Part shown: one piece after another, positions 34,582 to 44,255 of the stretch
Layout of the letters: each line of letters begins with the position of its first letter
How positions within the stretch are numbered: the stretch's first letter is position 1
From: Nocardiopsis sp. ATB16-24
GTDB taxonomy: Bacteria; Actinomycetota; Actinomycetes; Streptosporangiales; Streptosporangiaceae
DNA length: 64,000 bases
Assembly: GCF_030271535.1 (NCBI RefSeq)
Contig: NZ_JASCXJ010000019.1
Span: 1 to 64,000, forward strand
Direction of reading: 5' to 3'
Notes under the pieces: model-generated
Told to the model about the DNA's origin: nothing
What the model saw: the letters and a program-made list of their open reading frames with translations, nothing else
Database searches by the model: none
Made by a program: the position numbers and the translations under genes

Positions 34582-36074
34582 CAGGGCGTCTCCACCTTCT
34601 CTTCCTGCTCTTCCTGGTTCTGGCTCGCCGGGAGCCGGGTGTGGGGCTTGGCGACCATGACGTAGACGAGGCCGATGGCGAACAGCACGGAGAAGACCAG
34701 GATCACGGCCCAGACCTGCACCCAGCTGCCGCCGACCGGGGCGAGTTCCACCCGCGGCCAGGCGATGTTGGTCGCCTCGAAGAGCAGCCACACCACGGCC
34801 ACGACGTTGATCACCAGGCCGGCGCGGCCCAGGCGCACCCGCCCCTGCGACGGGCGCCACCGCCCGCTCAGACGGGAGACGAGGGCGACGAGGGCGACCG
34901 ACAGGAAGACGAAGTAGAAACCGCCGGACCCGAACGCGATCAGGGTCGCCGCGGCGTTGCCGTTCAGTCCGAGCAGGAGCCCGAGGCTGGCGAGCACCGC
35001 CGTGACCAGCAGGGAGACCCACGGGATCTGACGCGGTCCGACGGTGGACAGCGTGCCGGAGAAGGGCAGCTGCCGGTCGCGGGCGAAGGCGAAGACCGCG
35101 CGGCCGATGTAGGTCTGGATCGAGATGGCGCAGGCGATGAAGGCGACGAGCACGACCGCGATGAAGGGCTTCTCGCTCCAGGCGCCCAGGTTTCCGGTGA
35201 CGGCGTCGAAGACCGGGTCAGCGATCCGTCCGGCGACGGCGTCCTCCGGGTTGGGCAGCGCCAGCGTGACGGCGACACCGGTGAGCAGGACGGTGAAGGC
35301 GACGAACAGGTAGGCGCGCAGCAGGGCCCGGGGAACGCTGCGCCTGGGCTGGGAGGTCTCCTCGGCGACCTGCGTGGTGGCGTCGAAACCGAGGAACGCC
35401 CAACCGGCCACGGCAAGGCAGGTCAGGAAGCCGGCGAAGACCGACCCGTTGGAGACCGACTCCGCCCCCAGGGTCTGGAAGAGGAGGTCGAACCCGTTGT
35501 TGTGCGCGAAGACGAGCAGGAACACGCTCACCGCGATGGAGGCGACGCCCTCGGCGATGATGCCCGCGTTGAGGAAGTGCTTGACCGGGTTGACGCCCAG
35601 GAGGTTGATGCCCAGGGCCACGGCGATGAAGACCACGCCCAGCAGCACGTGGTGGAGGGGCTCCAGCGGCGCGTCGCTGAAGAGCATGTGCAGCCACGTC
35701 GCCCCCAGGTAGGCCACCGTGGTCAGCGAGGCGATCGCCGAGGCGAGGTAGATCCAGCCGACCAACCAGCCCAGGCGCGGGCCGCCCAGGCGGCGTACCC
35801 ACTGGTAGACGCCGCCGGTGACCGGGAACTGTGAGGACAGTTCGGCGTAGACGGTCGCGACCGTCAGTTGGCCGAGGAAGGCGACGACGACCGCCCAGAT
35901 CCAGGCGGGTCCGGCGAAGACGAACCCGAGTTGTACGACGGCGTAGATGCCCACCACGGGCGAGATGGTGGCGAATCCGATCGCGAACACGGCCCACACG
36001 GACAGGCTGCGTCGGAGTTCTTGTTGGTAACCGTATTCGGCCAGTTCCCTGGCGTCGGTGCGTGTGTGGTCCAC
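34581..36074 (-). CDS. APC-superfamily amino acid/amine permease (497 aa)
   Basis: A twelve-span APC permease with the family signature IGFATISPVVGIYAV in the first helix and PVTGGVYQWVRRLGGPRLGW. The GTG at 36074 (VDHTRTDARELAEYGYQQEL) has AGGAGA 6 bases upstream; longer in-frame sequence upstream is Pro-rich and not used. The C-terminus is acidic and glutamine-rich. Homologues import amino acids, GABA, choline or ethanolamine-like amines. It is the first gene of the dehydrogenase operon and divergent from a TetR gene. Confidence 0.9.
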   Translation of the reverse strand: MDHTRTDARELAEYGYQQELRRSLSVWAVFAIGFATISPVVGIYAVVQLGFVFAGPAWIWAVVVAFLGQLTVATVYAELSSQFPVTGGVYQWVRRLGGPRLGWLVGWIYLASAIASLTTVAYLGATWLHMLFSDAPLEPLHHVLLGVVFIAVALGINLLGVNPVKHFLNAGIIAEGVASIAVSVFLLVFAHNNGFDLLFQTLGAESVSNGSVFAGFLTCLAVAGWAFLGFDATTQVAEETSQPRRSVPRALLRAYLFVAFTVLLTGVAVTLALPNPEDAVAGRIADPVFDAVTGNLGAWSEKPFIAVVLVAFIACAISIQTYIGRAVFAFARDRQLPFSGTLSTVGPRQIPWVSLLVTAVLASLGLLLGLNGNAAATLIAFGSGGFYFVFLSVALVALVSRLSGRWRPSQGRVRLGRAGLVINVVAVVWLLFEATNIAWPRVELAPVGGSWVQVWAVILVFSVLFAIGLVYVMVAKPHTRLPASQNQEEQEEKVETP

Positions 36075-36242
36075 GTTCGTCTCCTGTGAGGGGTGCGCGA
36101 CGACTTCAGCGGGCCCCCGTGCTGTCGGCGGAGGGGCGGTGTCCGTGTACGGAACACGCCGCGGTGGGCCGGGGTGAGGACTCGGGGCCGACGGTGGAGG
36201 TCCCACCGAGGGCCGGGTATGGGCAGGTCACCCCAAGTCTAA

Positions 36243-36299
36243 GCTATTGGCCGCGCGACCAATAAGGCTATTGGGTGCTTACCCAATAGCATCTGTGCC
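36243..36299. promoter_or_regulatory. Twin operators between the permease and tetR genes
   Basis: Two inverted repeats share the TATTGG half-site. One has arms TATTGG/CCAATA (36245-36250 and 36259-36264); the other has perfect 9-bp arms GCTATTGGG/CCCAATAGC (36267-36275 and 36282-36290). A TAGCAT -10 at 36287-36292 lies 7 bases before the tetR ATG, so that gene may be leaderless. The arrangement fits a TetR repressor controlling itself and the divergent operon. Confidence 0.75.
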
Positions 36300-36962
36300 A
36301 TGACGTCAAGAGGTGGCGGGAAACGAACCCGCAAAGCCCCCGAGGAGCGCCGGGACGAGATCGTCGCGGCGGCCGCCCGGATCGGGCTCATCGAAGGCCT
36401 GGAACGCATCACCCTGCGCCGGGTGGCCGACGACCTGGGGGTGCGCTCCGGCCTGGTCGGTCACTACTTCCCCGCGGTCGAGGACCTGGTGGCCGAGGCC
36501 TTCACCAGCGCCGCACTGGGGGAACTGGACGCCCTGCTCCCCGAGGAGTCCACGGACAGGGCTCCAGACGGCGCGGTGCACGTCCTGCGGGGCTTCCTCG
36601 CGCGGATGTCGGGTACCGCCTTCGACGACGTCAGCAGGCTGTGGCTCAACGCCCGCCACCTCTCGCGCTACCGGCCCGTGTTGCACGAAAGGGTCGTGCG
36701 ACAGGAGTTGCTCTGGTGTCGGCGGGTGGAGAGGGTCATCGCCTCCGGAGTGGAGGAGGGGGTGTTCCGCTGCGAGGATCCGTGGGGTTCGGCCGTGCGG
36801 GTCATGGCCGCCATCGACGGGACCAACTCCTACACCAACACCAGTGCGCCGCAGCGGTCCGCGCCTTTGACCGCCATGGTCCGCACGTTCGCGGAGGTCG
36901 AACTGGGGTTGGCCCGTGACGCCCTCCTTCCCCAGGGGGTGGAGGCGGCCGGTTCGCCGTGA
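36300..36962 (+). CDS. TetR-family regulator (220 aa)
   Basis: An N-terminal TetR helix-turn-helix (RDEIVAAAARIGLIEGLERI and TLRRVADDLGVRSGLVGHYF) is followed by a helical ligand domain. The C-terminal domain style (VLRGFLARM, LWLNARHLSRYRPVLHE) recalls BetI/amine-responsive TetR proteins. Its position opposite the permease-dehydrogenase operon and the twin operators make it the likely repressor of that operon, induced by the substrate. The start is fixed by the nearby TAGCAT -10. Confidence 0.9.
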   Translation: MTSRGGGKRTRKAPEERRDEIVAAAARIGLIEGLERITLRRVADDLGVRSGLVGHYFPAVEDLVAEAFTSAALGELDALLPEESTDRAPDGAVHVLRGFLARMSGTAFDDVSRLWLNARHLSRYRPVLHERVVRQELLWCRRVERVIASGVEEGVFRCEDPWGSAVRVMAAIDGTNSYTNTSAPQRSAPLTAMVRTFAEVELGLARDALLPQGVEAAGSP

Positions 36963-37702
36963 CGGCAGACCCTTCCCACCGCTTTGCTTCCGGAGAGGGG
37001 ACGGGGGAGGAGTAGGGGAGTGCCGGCCTTACCGCCCGTTCCCCGGGGCGACGAAGCGCGTCGGCCGCCCCGAGAAGAAAGATCCTGCCGTCGGCCGAGA
37101 CCGTCGCCTCCTTCATGGCGCGGGCGGCGGGATCGTCACACGCGGCCGATCTTCGTCCTCGTGCGCAGTCCGTCCGTGGTCCCCTCGACGTGGCGCCCGG
37201 TGGCCCGCCACCTCATCGCCTTCGCCACCACCGCCTGAGCCGCTCTCGGCGCCCGCTGTCCGGAAGCGGGCGCCGTGGCGCCGCACCGCCGCCCTCAGGG
37301 GTCGCCGTGCCAAGGAGCGTCCCGTCCGGTGGGGAAGTCCCTCCGCCACCCTTTTTCCGACGAAGAACAAGTGTTCTTCCTATGGCGCAGGCGCGACTGT
37401 GTGAAAAGTAGAATATTTTTCCTCGCGCGCAGGTCGTTATTTTCGGTCTTCCGAGAATTGGATTTTGGTGTCTGATGGATAAAGAGGGTCCGTGCGGGCG
37501 AGGATGGAGCCCCTGGTCATGGGGGCTTGGGGTGGTGCTCCTGTTCTTGATGGTGGTAATTGTCGTTTCGGTCTGTATTTATACTCTTGGGGTTTGTGGG
37601 ATGCCGCGGGAATTTGGTAAATTCCTCGTCATCGGAGCGGGTCTTCGGATTCCGGTTCGGCCCTTTTTCGGTCATAGATGAAATAGACAGGTACTCCCCG
37701 TA
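36963..37702. other. Intergenic region, partly AT-rich
   Basis: About 740 bases. The first half is GC-rich without a supportable gene. The segment 37400-37690 is strikingly A+T-rich for this genome and probably contains the promoter of the secreted protein at 37703. A 68-codon frame at 37475 with one hydrophobic stretch has no ribosome site and is not called. Confidence 0.5.
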
Positions 37703-38791
37703 ATGCGTCGCCCCCTGGCCCGTGCGACGGCGGCTTGTGCAGCCTCCGCTCTGGCGCTGTCGCTGTGGGCGGTCGTCCCCGCCACGGCAGGCGAGGAGGC
37801 CCCCACCGCTACCGATGGCACCGCCGCTTCCGGCGAGCGCGGTATCGAGGTGGAGCGCGTCGGGGAGCAGGGCAAGAGCGCCGCTCCCGTCCTCGCACAC
37901 GCGGGTCGAGGCAGGATCGAGACCGAAACCTCCCGCTGGACCTACGTGGACCGGGCCTTCCCCCACCAGGACTACGACGACGCCGAGATCGCCAGTGTGG
38001 GCACGGGGCGCCTGGAGTGGGACCGCGTCTACACCCGCCGCGCCCTGCTCCGGTTCCCCGTCGAACTCGACCCCGGCGCCGTCGTCGAATCGGCGGTACT
38101 GCGCGTGGAGGTGGCGTGGTCCTACGACTGCCACAGCCCCTCCCACGTCCAGCTGCACCGGATCGACCCTTTCGATGCCGAGGCCACCTGGAACGACCAG
38201 CCGACCGCGCACGCGTTGCTCGACACCCAGGCCGTCGAGGGCGGCCGGCCCACCTGCCCGGTGGACGGCGGCGTGGAGTTCGACGCGACCGAGGCCTATC
38301 GATGGGCCGTGCACAACGGGGAGTCCCACCTCCACCTGCGACTCAAGGAGCGCGGTGAGGCCGGCACCACGGCCTGGCGCCGCTTTCGTGTCGAGGGCGC
38401 TGCGCCGGTACTGGTGGTCGACCACCGCACACCGCCGACCGGAGCCGCCGCTCCCGAGCCGTCCGACCTTCGGAACACCGTCGACTCCGGGGAGGAGTTC
38501 CCCGGCCCGCTCCCATCCGGAGGGTCGGAAGGGTCCGCCCTCCCCGGGGACGGGATCGCCTCCGTCACCGAGACCGACACCGTTCTTACCCCCGGCCCCG
38601 TTCCGGCCCATCGTGCCCCGAACGAGAGCGCGCAGGCTCGTTCCGGGACACGCACATCGGCGGACCGTCCTGTCGCGCCGCAGGGCGGTCGACAACGGGA
38701 CGGGGACGATCTGCGAAGAGCCCGAGGCCCCCCGGGACCGGCCAAGGTCGGGGATCGCACTCAGATCCACCGACCACAGGGAACCGGTTGA
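37703..38791 (+). CDS. Secreted DNRLRE-like protein, C-terminus uncertain (362 aa)
   Basis: A signal peptide (MRRPLARATAACAASALALS) ends near ATAGEE. It is followed by a DNRLRE/CBM96-like beta domain: TYVDRAFPHQDYDDAEIASVG, RALLRFPVEL, VESAVLRVEV, LHRIDPFDAEATWNDQP and VEFDATEAYRWAVHNGESHLHLRL. Such domains occur in large secreted actinobacterial proteins of unknown function. After about residue 260 the sequence turns Pro/Gly/Arg-rich and unlike protein, so the original gene may be truncated or frameshifted there. The ATG has AGG 12 bases upstream. Confidence 0.65.
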   Translation: MRRPLARATAACAASALALSLWAVVPATAGEEAPTATDGTAASGERGIEVERVGEQGKSAAPVLAHAGRGRIETETSRWTYVDRAFPHQDYDDAEIASVGTGRLEWDRVYTRRALLRFPVELDPGAVVESAVLRVEVAWSYDCHSPSHVQLHRIDPFDAEATWNDQPTAHALLDTQAVEGGRPTCPVDGGVEFDATEAYRWAVHNGESHLHLRLKERGEAGTTAWRRFRVEGAAPVLVVDHRTPPTGAAAPEPSDLRNTVDSGEEFPGPLPSGGSEGSALPGDGIASVTETDTVLTPGPVPAHRAPNESAQARSGTRTSADRPVAPQGGRQRDGDDLRRARGPPGPAKVGDRTQIHRPQGTG

Positions 38792-39162
38792 CGGACGAGG
38801 GCGCCCCGCTCTCCCGGTGTGGGCCTCCGACAGGGCGGAGGAGCGCACCGGCGGCGGCCCGAGGGGATGCGGGTCGGTCGTTCCCGGAGCGTTGTACGGG
38901 TGAGGACTCCGGACGCGACCACAGGGGCCGCATCACCGCACAGTCACAGGGCATGGTGACCGACCGCGGTGGCAAGGCTCCGAGCCGCTGAGAGGAAGGC
39001 GTCCGTTCCCGCAACCGGACGGAGTTCGTACGGCAGAGCCTGGCAGGAGCTCTGCCCCGGACGCCACAGAGCGCCTGGATCCGCCTGTGTGCATGGGCAC
39101 CACACAGGCGGACTCCAGGCCATCGCCGACAGATCGTGAAAAGTCGGCGCAGCCGGAACGGC
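38792..39162. other. Intergenic region without recognisable features
   Basis: About 370 bases between the secreted protein and the ilvD remnant. No gene or clear site is seen; it is likely decayed sequence. Confidence 0.5.
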
Positions 39163-39740
39163 TCAGCCCGTGACGGCCCCGGTGGAGGCGGAACGGACGA
39201 GTTTGACGTACTTGCCGAGAACCCCCTCGGGGAACGTGTGGGCGAGGGGCCGCCAACCGGCCCGGCGTGCGCGGAGTTCCTCGGCGTCGACGTGGAGGGT
39301 GATGGTGCGCGCGGAGATGTCCACCGTGACGCGGTCCTCCTCACGGACGAACGCGATGGGTCCGCCCTCGGCGGCCTCCGGGGCGATATGGCCCACGCAC
39401 AGGCCCGTGGTCCCGCCCGAGAAGCGCCCGTCGGTCAGGAGCATGACGTCGCGGCCCAGCCCCGCGCCCTCCGGCGCGAGCGACCCGTGGAGAACGGTGA
39501 TACCGCCCGTGGGGTGGAGGGGGTCGTCGAAGCGACGAAGGACGGTCCCGTCGATCGGTTCCGGCGCGAGGCCGTGGAGGTTCTCCGCGACGGTTCCGCC
39601 GGTGACGGTGAGGGCGTCACCGTGCAGGAGTCCCTCGCCCAGGAGCGCGTTCATCAGGACGGGGACGCCACCGACACGGTCGACGTCGTTCATGACGTAC
39701 CTGCCGAACGGCTTGAGGTCGCCGACGTGGGGGACACGGT
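39163..39740 (-). pseudogene. ilvD: Dihydroxy-acid dehydratase (ilvD) C-terminal remnant
   Basis: Similarity to IlvD runs from [20 protein letters not shown] through [14 protein letters not shown] and [10 protein letters not shown] to the C-terminus ([32 protein letters not shown]). Roughly the first 60 percent of the protein is missing. There is also an internal gap near 39465, where HGSLAPEG joins directly to AGLGRDVML, losing about 60 residues including the usual RYEGPKGGPGM. Known IlvD is a [2Fe-2S] enzyme of branched-chain amino acid synthesis; this copy cannot be active. A complete gene is presumably elsewhere. Confidence 0.85.
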
Positions 39741-39844
39741 CGCCTGGGCACCCTTGGGGTCTTCCGGCCACATCTCCGGGCTCGACGGCCCTCCCGAGAA
39801 CATCCGGCCCCGAAATGTCGGCGGCCACCGATAGTTTTTCGAAT

Positions 39845-40448
39845 ATGAGCTACGGACTGATGACATATGTGGTCGACCTCGACGTTCTGAACGGTTCTGT
39901 CGGTTCGAAGGACGCCAAGATGCGCCGGATGATCGGCGGTCGGTTCAAACAGCACCTGGCTCACTTCGACGACCAGTCCTCTCCCCTCACCGAGGACGAA
40001 CACCTTCCCATCTACGAGGCGATCCGCGCGGTCATCGGACGGTGGCCCCTTCGACGAGAAGCACAGCGTCACGTACAACTACGCCTTCAAGTGGATCTGT
40101 GAGTTCCACGGCCGTTTTCTGGACAACTCCAACTTCTCCCCGATGAAGGCCGGGTGGCTGGAGACGGTCGGCGAGGGACTGGCGGAACTGGGCGTGACCG
40201 CGGTCAGGGTCGAGGACCTCGGTATGGGGAGCGCTCCCTCCCCGATTCCGATCTCGTCCGAGGGTTTTCCCTGCTACGGGGAGTGGAGCCTCGCGGAGTG
40301 CGAGAAGGCCCTGGCACAGTGGGAGGAAGTCACCGAGGAACGCAAGGCCGCCATCGACCCCTATGTCCTGCAAGCCGCGGAGTCGTGCATGGGCTGGTGC
40401 GGGACCGCTGTCGCGGCCGGTCGTGGTGTCGCGGGCTTCTTCTACTGA
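39845..40448 (+). pseudogene. Hypothetical protein (DUF7691-like) with a frameshift
   Basis: The ATG at 39845 opens [20 protein letters not shown] and reads well to YEAIRAVIG. From about 40037 the protein-like sequence continues in the +1 frame (GGPFDEKHSVTYNYAFKWIC, then LDNSNFSPMKAGWLETV) to a TGA at 40446-40448. Deleting one G in ATCGGACGG restores a single frame of about 200 residues, so a one-base insertion is inferred. Similar proteins of unknown function are common in actinomycetes. The frameshift may be real or an error. Base composition is slightly lower in GC than the flanks. Confidence 0.75.
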
Positions 40449-41105
40449 CCGGTCGATCTTCTTGGGGTCGACGACCGGGAGAACCTGGAAGGTCCTTGGG
40501 CGAGGAGACCGTTTTCCGCCAGGCCCCGATCCGCGTTCGCAGGGTCCGAAGCCGTGAGTACGGTGGTGGGTCGTGAAAATCCCCCTTTGACGCGGATCTC
40601 CTTAATAGGGCGTACCCGGGCGTTCCCTGCCGGGCGTTCGCCTTTGCGCAGATCAGTCCATGATCACTGTCGCCCTCACGCCGATCCTCGGTGCCGTGGG
40701 GCCGGGTCGCACCCGGATGTGTTCCTCACCGATGCGGCTTCGGGAACGTCGATCGTTTCGGGGGAGCGGGCCCCGACATGCCGTCCACGGCGCCGAGGGA
40801 GAAGGAAGGGGTGGGTTCGGACTGCGTTAGGGTCGAGGCTTCCGGTACGAATGGACGGCCTCTTCTTCGGGGAGGGACCGCGGCGGGCGAGGACGTCGAC
40901 ACCACCCCACGGAACCAGCGTGCCGGCGCGTTCACCGGTGCCGAGGTCAGGACGCACGGACGGTGGTCGTCCGGTGCGGGGGTCCTCACCGCTCCCGTGG
41001 AAGGTTCGGAGACTCCTCCTGGCCGGCGTGCCACCGGGCGGGGACTCGACGAGGAGTCCACTGTCGGCGGGAAAGCATCGACGGGTAGAGACCGAGGGGG
41101 TCGAC
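40449..41105. other. Intergenic region without supportable genes
   Basis: About 650 bases. Open frames here extend from neighbouring genes or lack ribosome sites, and nothing recognisable is seen. Confidence 0.5.
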
Positions 41106-41990
41106 ATGGCGACCGTGACCGATGTGGTCGGTGTCCGGGGCGTCGGCGTGGGGCACTGGACCGACCCCGTGGCGCGGACCGGCTGCACCGTGGTCCTCCT
41201 TCCGGACGGCACGGTGGCCTCGGCGGAGGTCCGTGGTGGCGCCCCCGCCACACGGGAGCTCGCCGCCCTGGCCCCCGACAAGGCCGTCCTGAACATCGAC
41301 GCGGTGGTCCTCACCGGCGGATCGGCGTTCGGGCTAGCCAGCGCGGACGGCGCCATGCGATTCCTTGAGGAGAGCGGGCGAGGAGTGCCCACACCGGGCG
41401 GTCGTGTGCCGGTGGTCCCGACCCTGGCCCTGTTCGACCTGGCGGTGGGTGATTCCCGTGTACGTCCCACCGCGGACGACGGCTATCGGGCGGCCACCGC
41501 CGCGGCCCGCGCATCGGGAAGCCCGGTGTCGGGTCGGCTCGGAGCGGGGACCGGAGCCCACGCCTCGCACTGGCGCGGCCCCGAGCACCGCCGCCCCGGC
41601 GGGTTGCGCTACGCCGAGTCGCACCTGGACGACCTGGTCGTCGGGGCGCTCTGCGCGGTGAACGCCTACGGGGACGTCGACAACGGAGACGGCGCACCGA
41701 AGCTGGACGCGGTGGCCGCCCTGGACGAGCCGTTCGCCTTCGAGCACTCCCGGGTCCACACCACGATCGGTGTGGTGGTGACCAACGCCAAGCTGAACAA
41801 GGTCGAGTGCCACATCGTGGCGCAGGGCGCCCATGACGGCCTCGCCAGAGCGTTGACCCCGCCTCACACGCGTTTCGACGGTGACGCCTTCGTCGCCGCC
41901 TCCACGGGCGAGATCGACGCCCACGTCGACACCGTCCGATTGATGGCCCTGGACGCGGTGTCCACCGCCATCCGGTCCGCCGCTCAGTGA
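41106..41990 (+). CDS. P1-family (DmpA/NylC-like) N-terminal-nucleophile peptidase (294 aa)
   Basis: The fold opens GVGVGHWTDPVARTGCTVVL and has TGGSAFGLASADGAMRFLEE and GDVDNGDG, all typical of P1/DmpA and nylon-oligomer hydrolase relatives. The autocleavage site is visible as HTTIGVVVTNAKLNK near residue 220, where the new N-terminal Thr would be the nucleophile. Members cleave peptides or amides such as beta-peptides and 6-aminohexanoate oligomers; the natural substrate is unknown. The ATG at 41106 is chosen because upstream in-frame sequence is not protein-like. Confidence 0.88.
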   Translation: MATVTDVVGVRGVGVGHWTDPVARTGCTVVLLPDGTVASAEVRGGAPATRELAALAPDKAVLNIDAVVLTGGSAFGLASADGAMRFLEESGRGVPTPGGRVPVVPTLALFDLAVGDSRVRPTADDGYRAATAAARASGSPVSGRLGAGTGAHASHWRGPEHRRPGGLRYAESHLDDLVVGALCAVNAYGDVDNGDGAPKLDAVAALDEPFAFEHSRVHTTIGVVVTNAKLNKVECHIVAQGAHDGLARALTPPHTRFDGDAFVAASTGEIDAHVDTVRLMALDAVSTAIRSAAQ

Positions 41991-42121
41991 AAGACCCCCG
42001 TCCTTTCGCGATGACGTCGCCCATGGGCCGGTCGTCCGGGGGTGTTTCCGGCCCCGGAAACGATGGCGTCTCAGGAACAGACCCGTTGCTTTCGGCGCGA
42101 AGGACGAGAAGGCTTACGCGC

Positions 42122-42505
42122 ATGGTCTCGGTGGTGCAGAACGTGGCGATCGACTGTGCGGATGCCTACGAACTGGCTCGGTTCTGGAGCGGTGTGACCG
42201 GCCGTCCGCCGCATCCGGAGAGCAGACCGGGGGACGGGGAGACTCAGGTGCCGTTGGCCGAGGGGCTGATGCCGTACTTCAACCAGGTGCCGGAGGCCAA
42301 GACGGTCAAGAACCGGATCCACCTGTGTCTGCGTCCCCAGATCTCGCGGGACCAGGAGGTGGAGCGGTTGCTGGGTCTGGGAGCCACCTTCGTCGCCGAC
42401 CACCGTGACCCCGATGGCTCGGGCTGGGCGGTCCTCGCCGATCCCGAAGGCAACGAGTTCTGTGTGCTGCGCGGTGAGTCCGAATGGACGGCCATGGACT
42501 CCTGA
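42122..42505 (+). CDS. VOC-superfamily (glyoxalase-like) protein (127 aa)
   Basis: A compact vicinal-oxygen-chelate fold: VQNVAIDCADAYELARFWSG, then RIHLCLRPQ and DPDGSGWAVLADPEGNEFCV. Metal-ligand positions are partly conserved (His in RIHL, Glu in GNEFC). Members include glyoxalases, dioxygenases and antibiotic-binding proteins, so a specific role cannot be given. It follows the P1 peptidase by 131 bases in the same direction. Confidence 0.82.
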   Translation: MVSVVQNVAIDCADAYELARFWSGVTGRPPHPESRPGDGETQVPLAEGLMPYFNQVPEAKTVKNRIHLCLRPQISRDQEVERLLGLGATFVADHRDPDGSGWAVLADPEGNEFCVLRGESEWTAMDS

Positions 42506-42962
42506 CGCTCACGCGCCGGTCCCGGCCGGTGAGCGTTCCCCGTGCGTTCCCGTCCCAGACCCGAACGGTGGTCCCGCTTGTCCCTTGGCGGCGGCGTCGG
42601 TGTCGGAGCGTGTTCGGGCCGGTGCAGAGGACCCGCACGGCTTCGGTCCGGGGCGAATCGTGGCCGATCGCTTCGGCCACTCTTCTCCGTCGTGTTTCTT
42701 GTGGTGTGGGGGAGAACTCGTGTATGGCGATGCGAAGGTCATCGCCATGATTTTTGCATCTATAACACCATGAGAAACAACAGAATCCGTTTTATAAGGG
42801 GTCTTTCCATTGCCCGTGTGGGCACCTATGGTGGGGGACCGTTTACCGGATGTATCGGTGAACTTCGTGAATCGGATCAACTCCGATGTGTAAAAAGGGC
42901 TTTCCGTTCCTACAGGAACTGAGGCCCGACCCGCCAATCCCCCTTTGGAGAATCAGGGACCT
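42506..42962. other. Regulatory upstream region of the secreted protease
   Basis: About 450 bases without a gene, with an A+T-rich patch at 42730-42830. A short inverted repeat GTTCCT/AGGAAC (42906-42911 and 42914-42919) lies 44 bases before the protease ATG and could be an operator or a 5' hairpin. No clear promoter is assigned. Confidence 0.4.
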
Positions 42963-44129
42963 ATGCGACCCTCCCCCGTTATCTCCGCCGTAGGCACAGG
43001 AGCACTGGCCTTCGGCTTGGCACTGTCCATGGCCCCCGGAGCCCTTGCGGCGCCCGGACCGGTACCCCAGAACCCCGTCGCCGACGACACCGTCGCCGCC
43101 GCCGGCATGGTGGACGCGCTCAAGCGCGACCTCGACCTCACTCAGGCCGAAGCCGAAGCACTCTTGGAAGCCCAGGAAGACGCCCTGGACACCGACGCCG
43201 AGGCCACGGAGGCCGCCGGTGCGGCCTACGCCGGCTCGCTGTTCGACACCGACACCCACGAGCTCACCGTCCTGGTGACCGACACCGCGGCCGTTGAGGC
43301 CGTGGAGGCCACCGGCGCCGAGGCCACCGTGGTCTCCTACGGCACCGAGGGCCTGGCCGAGGTGGTGGAGGACCTCAACGAGGCCTCCGTCCAGGAGGGC
43401 GTGCTGGGCTGGTACCCGGACGTGGAGAGCGACACGGTCGTGATCGAGGTGCTGGAGGGCTCCGGCGCCGACATCGACGGTCTGATCGCCGAGGTCGGGG
43501 TGGAGGCCTCCGCGGTCCAGGTCGTGGAGACCGACCAGGCCCCCCAGGTCTACGCCGACATCATCGGCGGTATGCCCTTCTACTCGGGCAGTAGCCGCTG
43601 CACGATCGGGTTCGCCGCGACCGACGGCCTCGGCCGGCGCGGCTTCGTGACCGCGGGCCATTGCGGCCGGGCCGGCACCCAGGTCACCGTGCCTCCCGAC
43701 GGGGTGGGGGTCTTCCAGCACTCGGTCTTCCCCGGTAACGACGCCGCCTTCGTCCGCGAGGTCTCCAACTTCACCTTGCGCAACCTGGTGTCGCGCTACA
43801 GCTCCGGTGCTCACCAGCTCGTGACCGGCACCACCCAGGCGCCCCTCGGTTCGGCGGTGTGCCGTTCCGGGATCACCACCGGCTGGCGCTGCGGCACCAT
43901 CCAGGCCCGCAACCAGACGATCCGCTACCCGCAGGGCACCGTCAACGGCCTCACCCGCACCAACGTGTGCGCCGAGCCCGGCGACTCCGGTGGTCCCTTC
44001 GTCTCCGGTACGCAGGCCCAGGGCCTCACCTCCGGCGGCTCGGGCAACTGCCGCACCGGCGGCATGACCTACTACCAGGAGGTCCTGCCGATGGTGAACT
44101 CCTGGGGCCTGAACATCTACACCGGCTGA
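42963..44129 (+). CDS. Secreted alpha-lytic-type serine protease (S1 family, 388 aa)
   Basis: A signal peptide ends near GALAAPGP and a long acidic propeptide of the alpha-lytic type covers about residues 30-200. The mature enzyme begins near ADIIGGMPFYSG. The triad is visible as GHCG (His), NDAAFV (Asp) and GDSGGPF (Ser), with paired Cys. It strongly resembles the Nocardiopsis alkaline protease. The propeptide is expected to fold the enzyme and inhibit it until cleaved. The ATG at 42963 is chosen with GGAG upstream; a TTG 18 bases earlier is a possible alternative. An SSI-like inhibitor is encoded at 61.4 kb, but a link is speculative. Confidence 0.95.
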   Translation: MRPSPVISAVGTGALAFGLALSMAPGALAAPGPVPQNPVADDTVAAAGMVDALKRDLDLTQAEAEALLEAQEDALDTDAEATEAAGAAYAGSLFDTDTHELTVLVTDTAAVEAVEATGAEATVVSYGTEGLAEVVEDLNEASVQEGVLGWYPDVESDTVVIEVLEGSGADIDGLIAEVGVEASAVQVVETDQAPQVYADIIGGMPFYSGSSRCTIGFAATDGLGRRGFVTAGHCGRAGTQVTVPPDGVGVFQHSVFPGNDAAFVREVSNFTLRNLVSRYSSGAHQLVTGTTQAPLGSAVCRSGITTGWRCGTIQARNQTIRYPQGTVNGLTRTNVCAEPGDSGGPFVSGTQAQGLTSGGSGNCRTGGMTYYQEVLPMVNSWGLNIYTG

Positions 44130-44143
44130 CAGGTTCCCTCCAC

Positions 44144-44176
44144 GGTGTCCCCGTCCACGGAAAGGGCGGGGACACC
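44144..44176 (+). terminator. Terminator hairpin of the protease gene
   Basis: GGTGTCCCCG and CGGGGACACC form a perfect 10-bp stem with a 13-base loop, 14 bases after the stop codon. There is no T-run. Confidence 0.7.
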
Positions 44177-44255
44177 CCGTCTCGCGCTGGAGGAGAGAAG
44201 CCATGGAGAGCGGGTGTGAGGGACCCGCGGGTCTCCGTGTCATCGGAACCGAGAC

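Noticed and set aside
37475-37681. A 68-codon frame with one hydrophobic segment
   Set aside because: No ribosome site, AT-rich intergenic setting, and no recognisable protein features; more likely part of a promoter region.
38480-38791. The C-terminal 100 codons of the DNRLRE-like gene as a genuine domain
   Set aside because: Composition is Pro/Arg/Gly shadow-like with no domain look; kept in the call only because the frame stays open.
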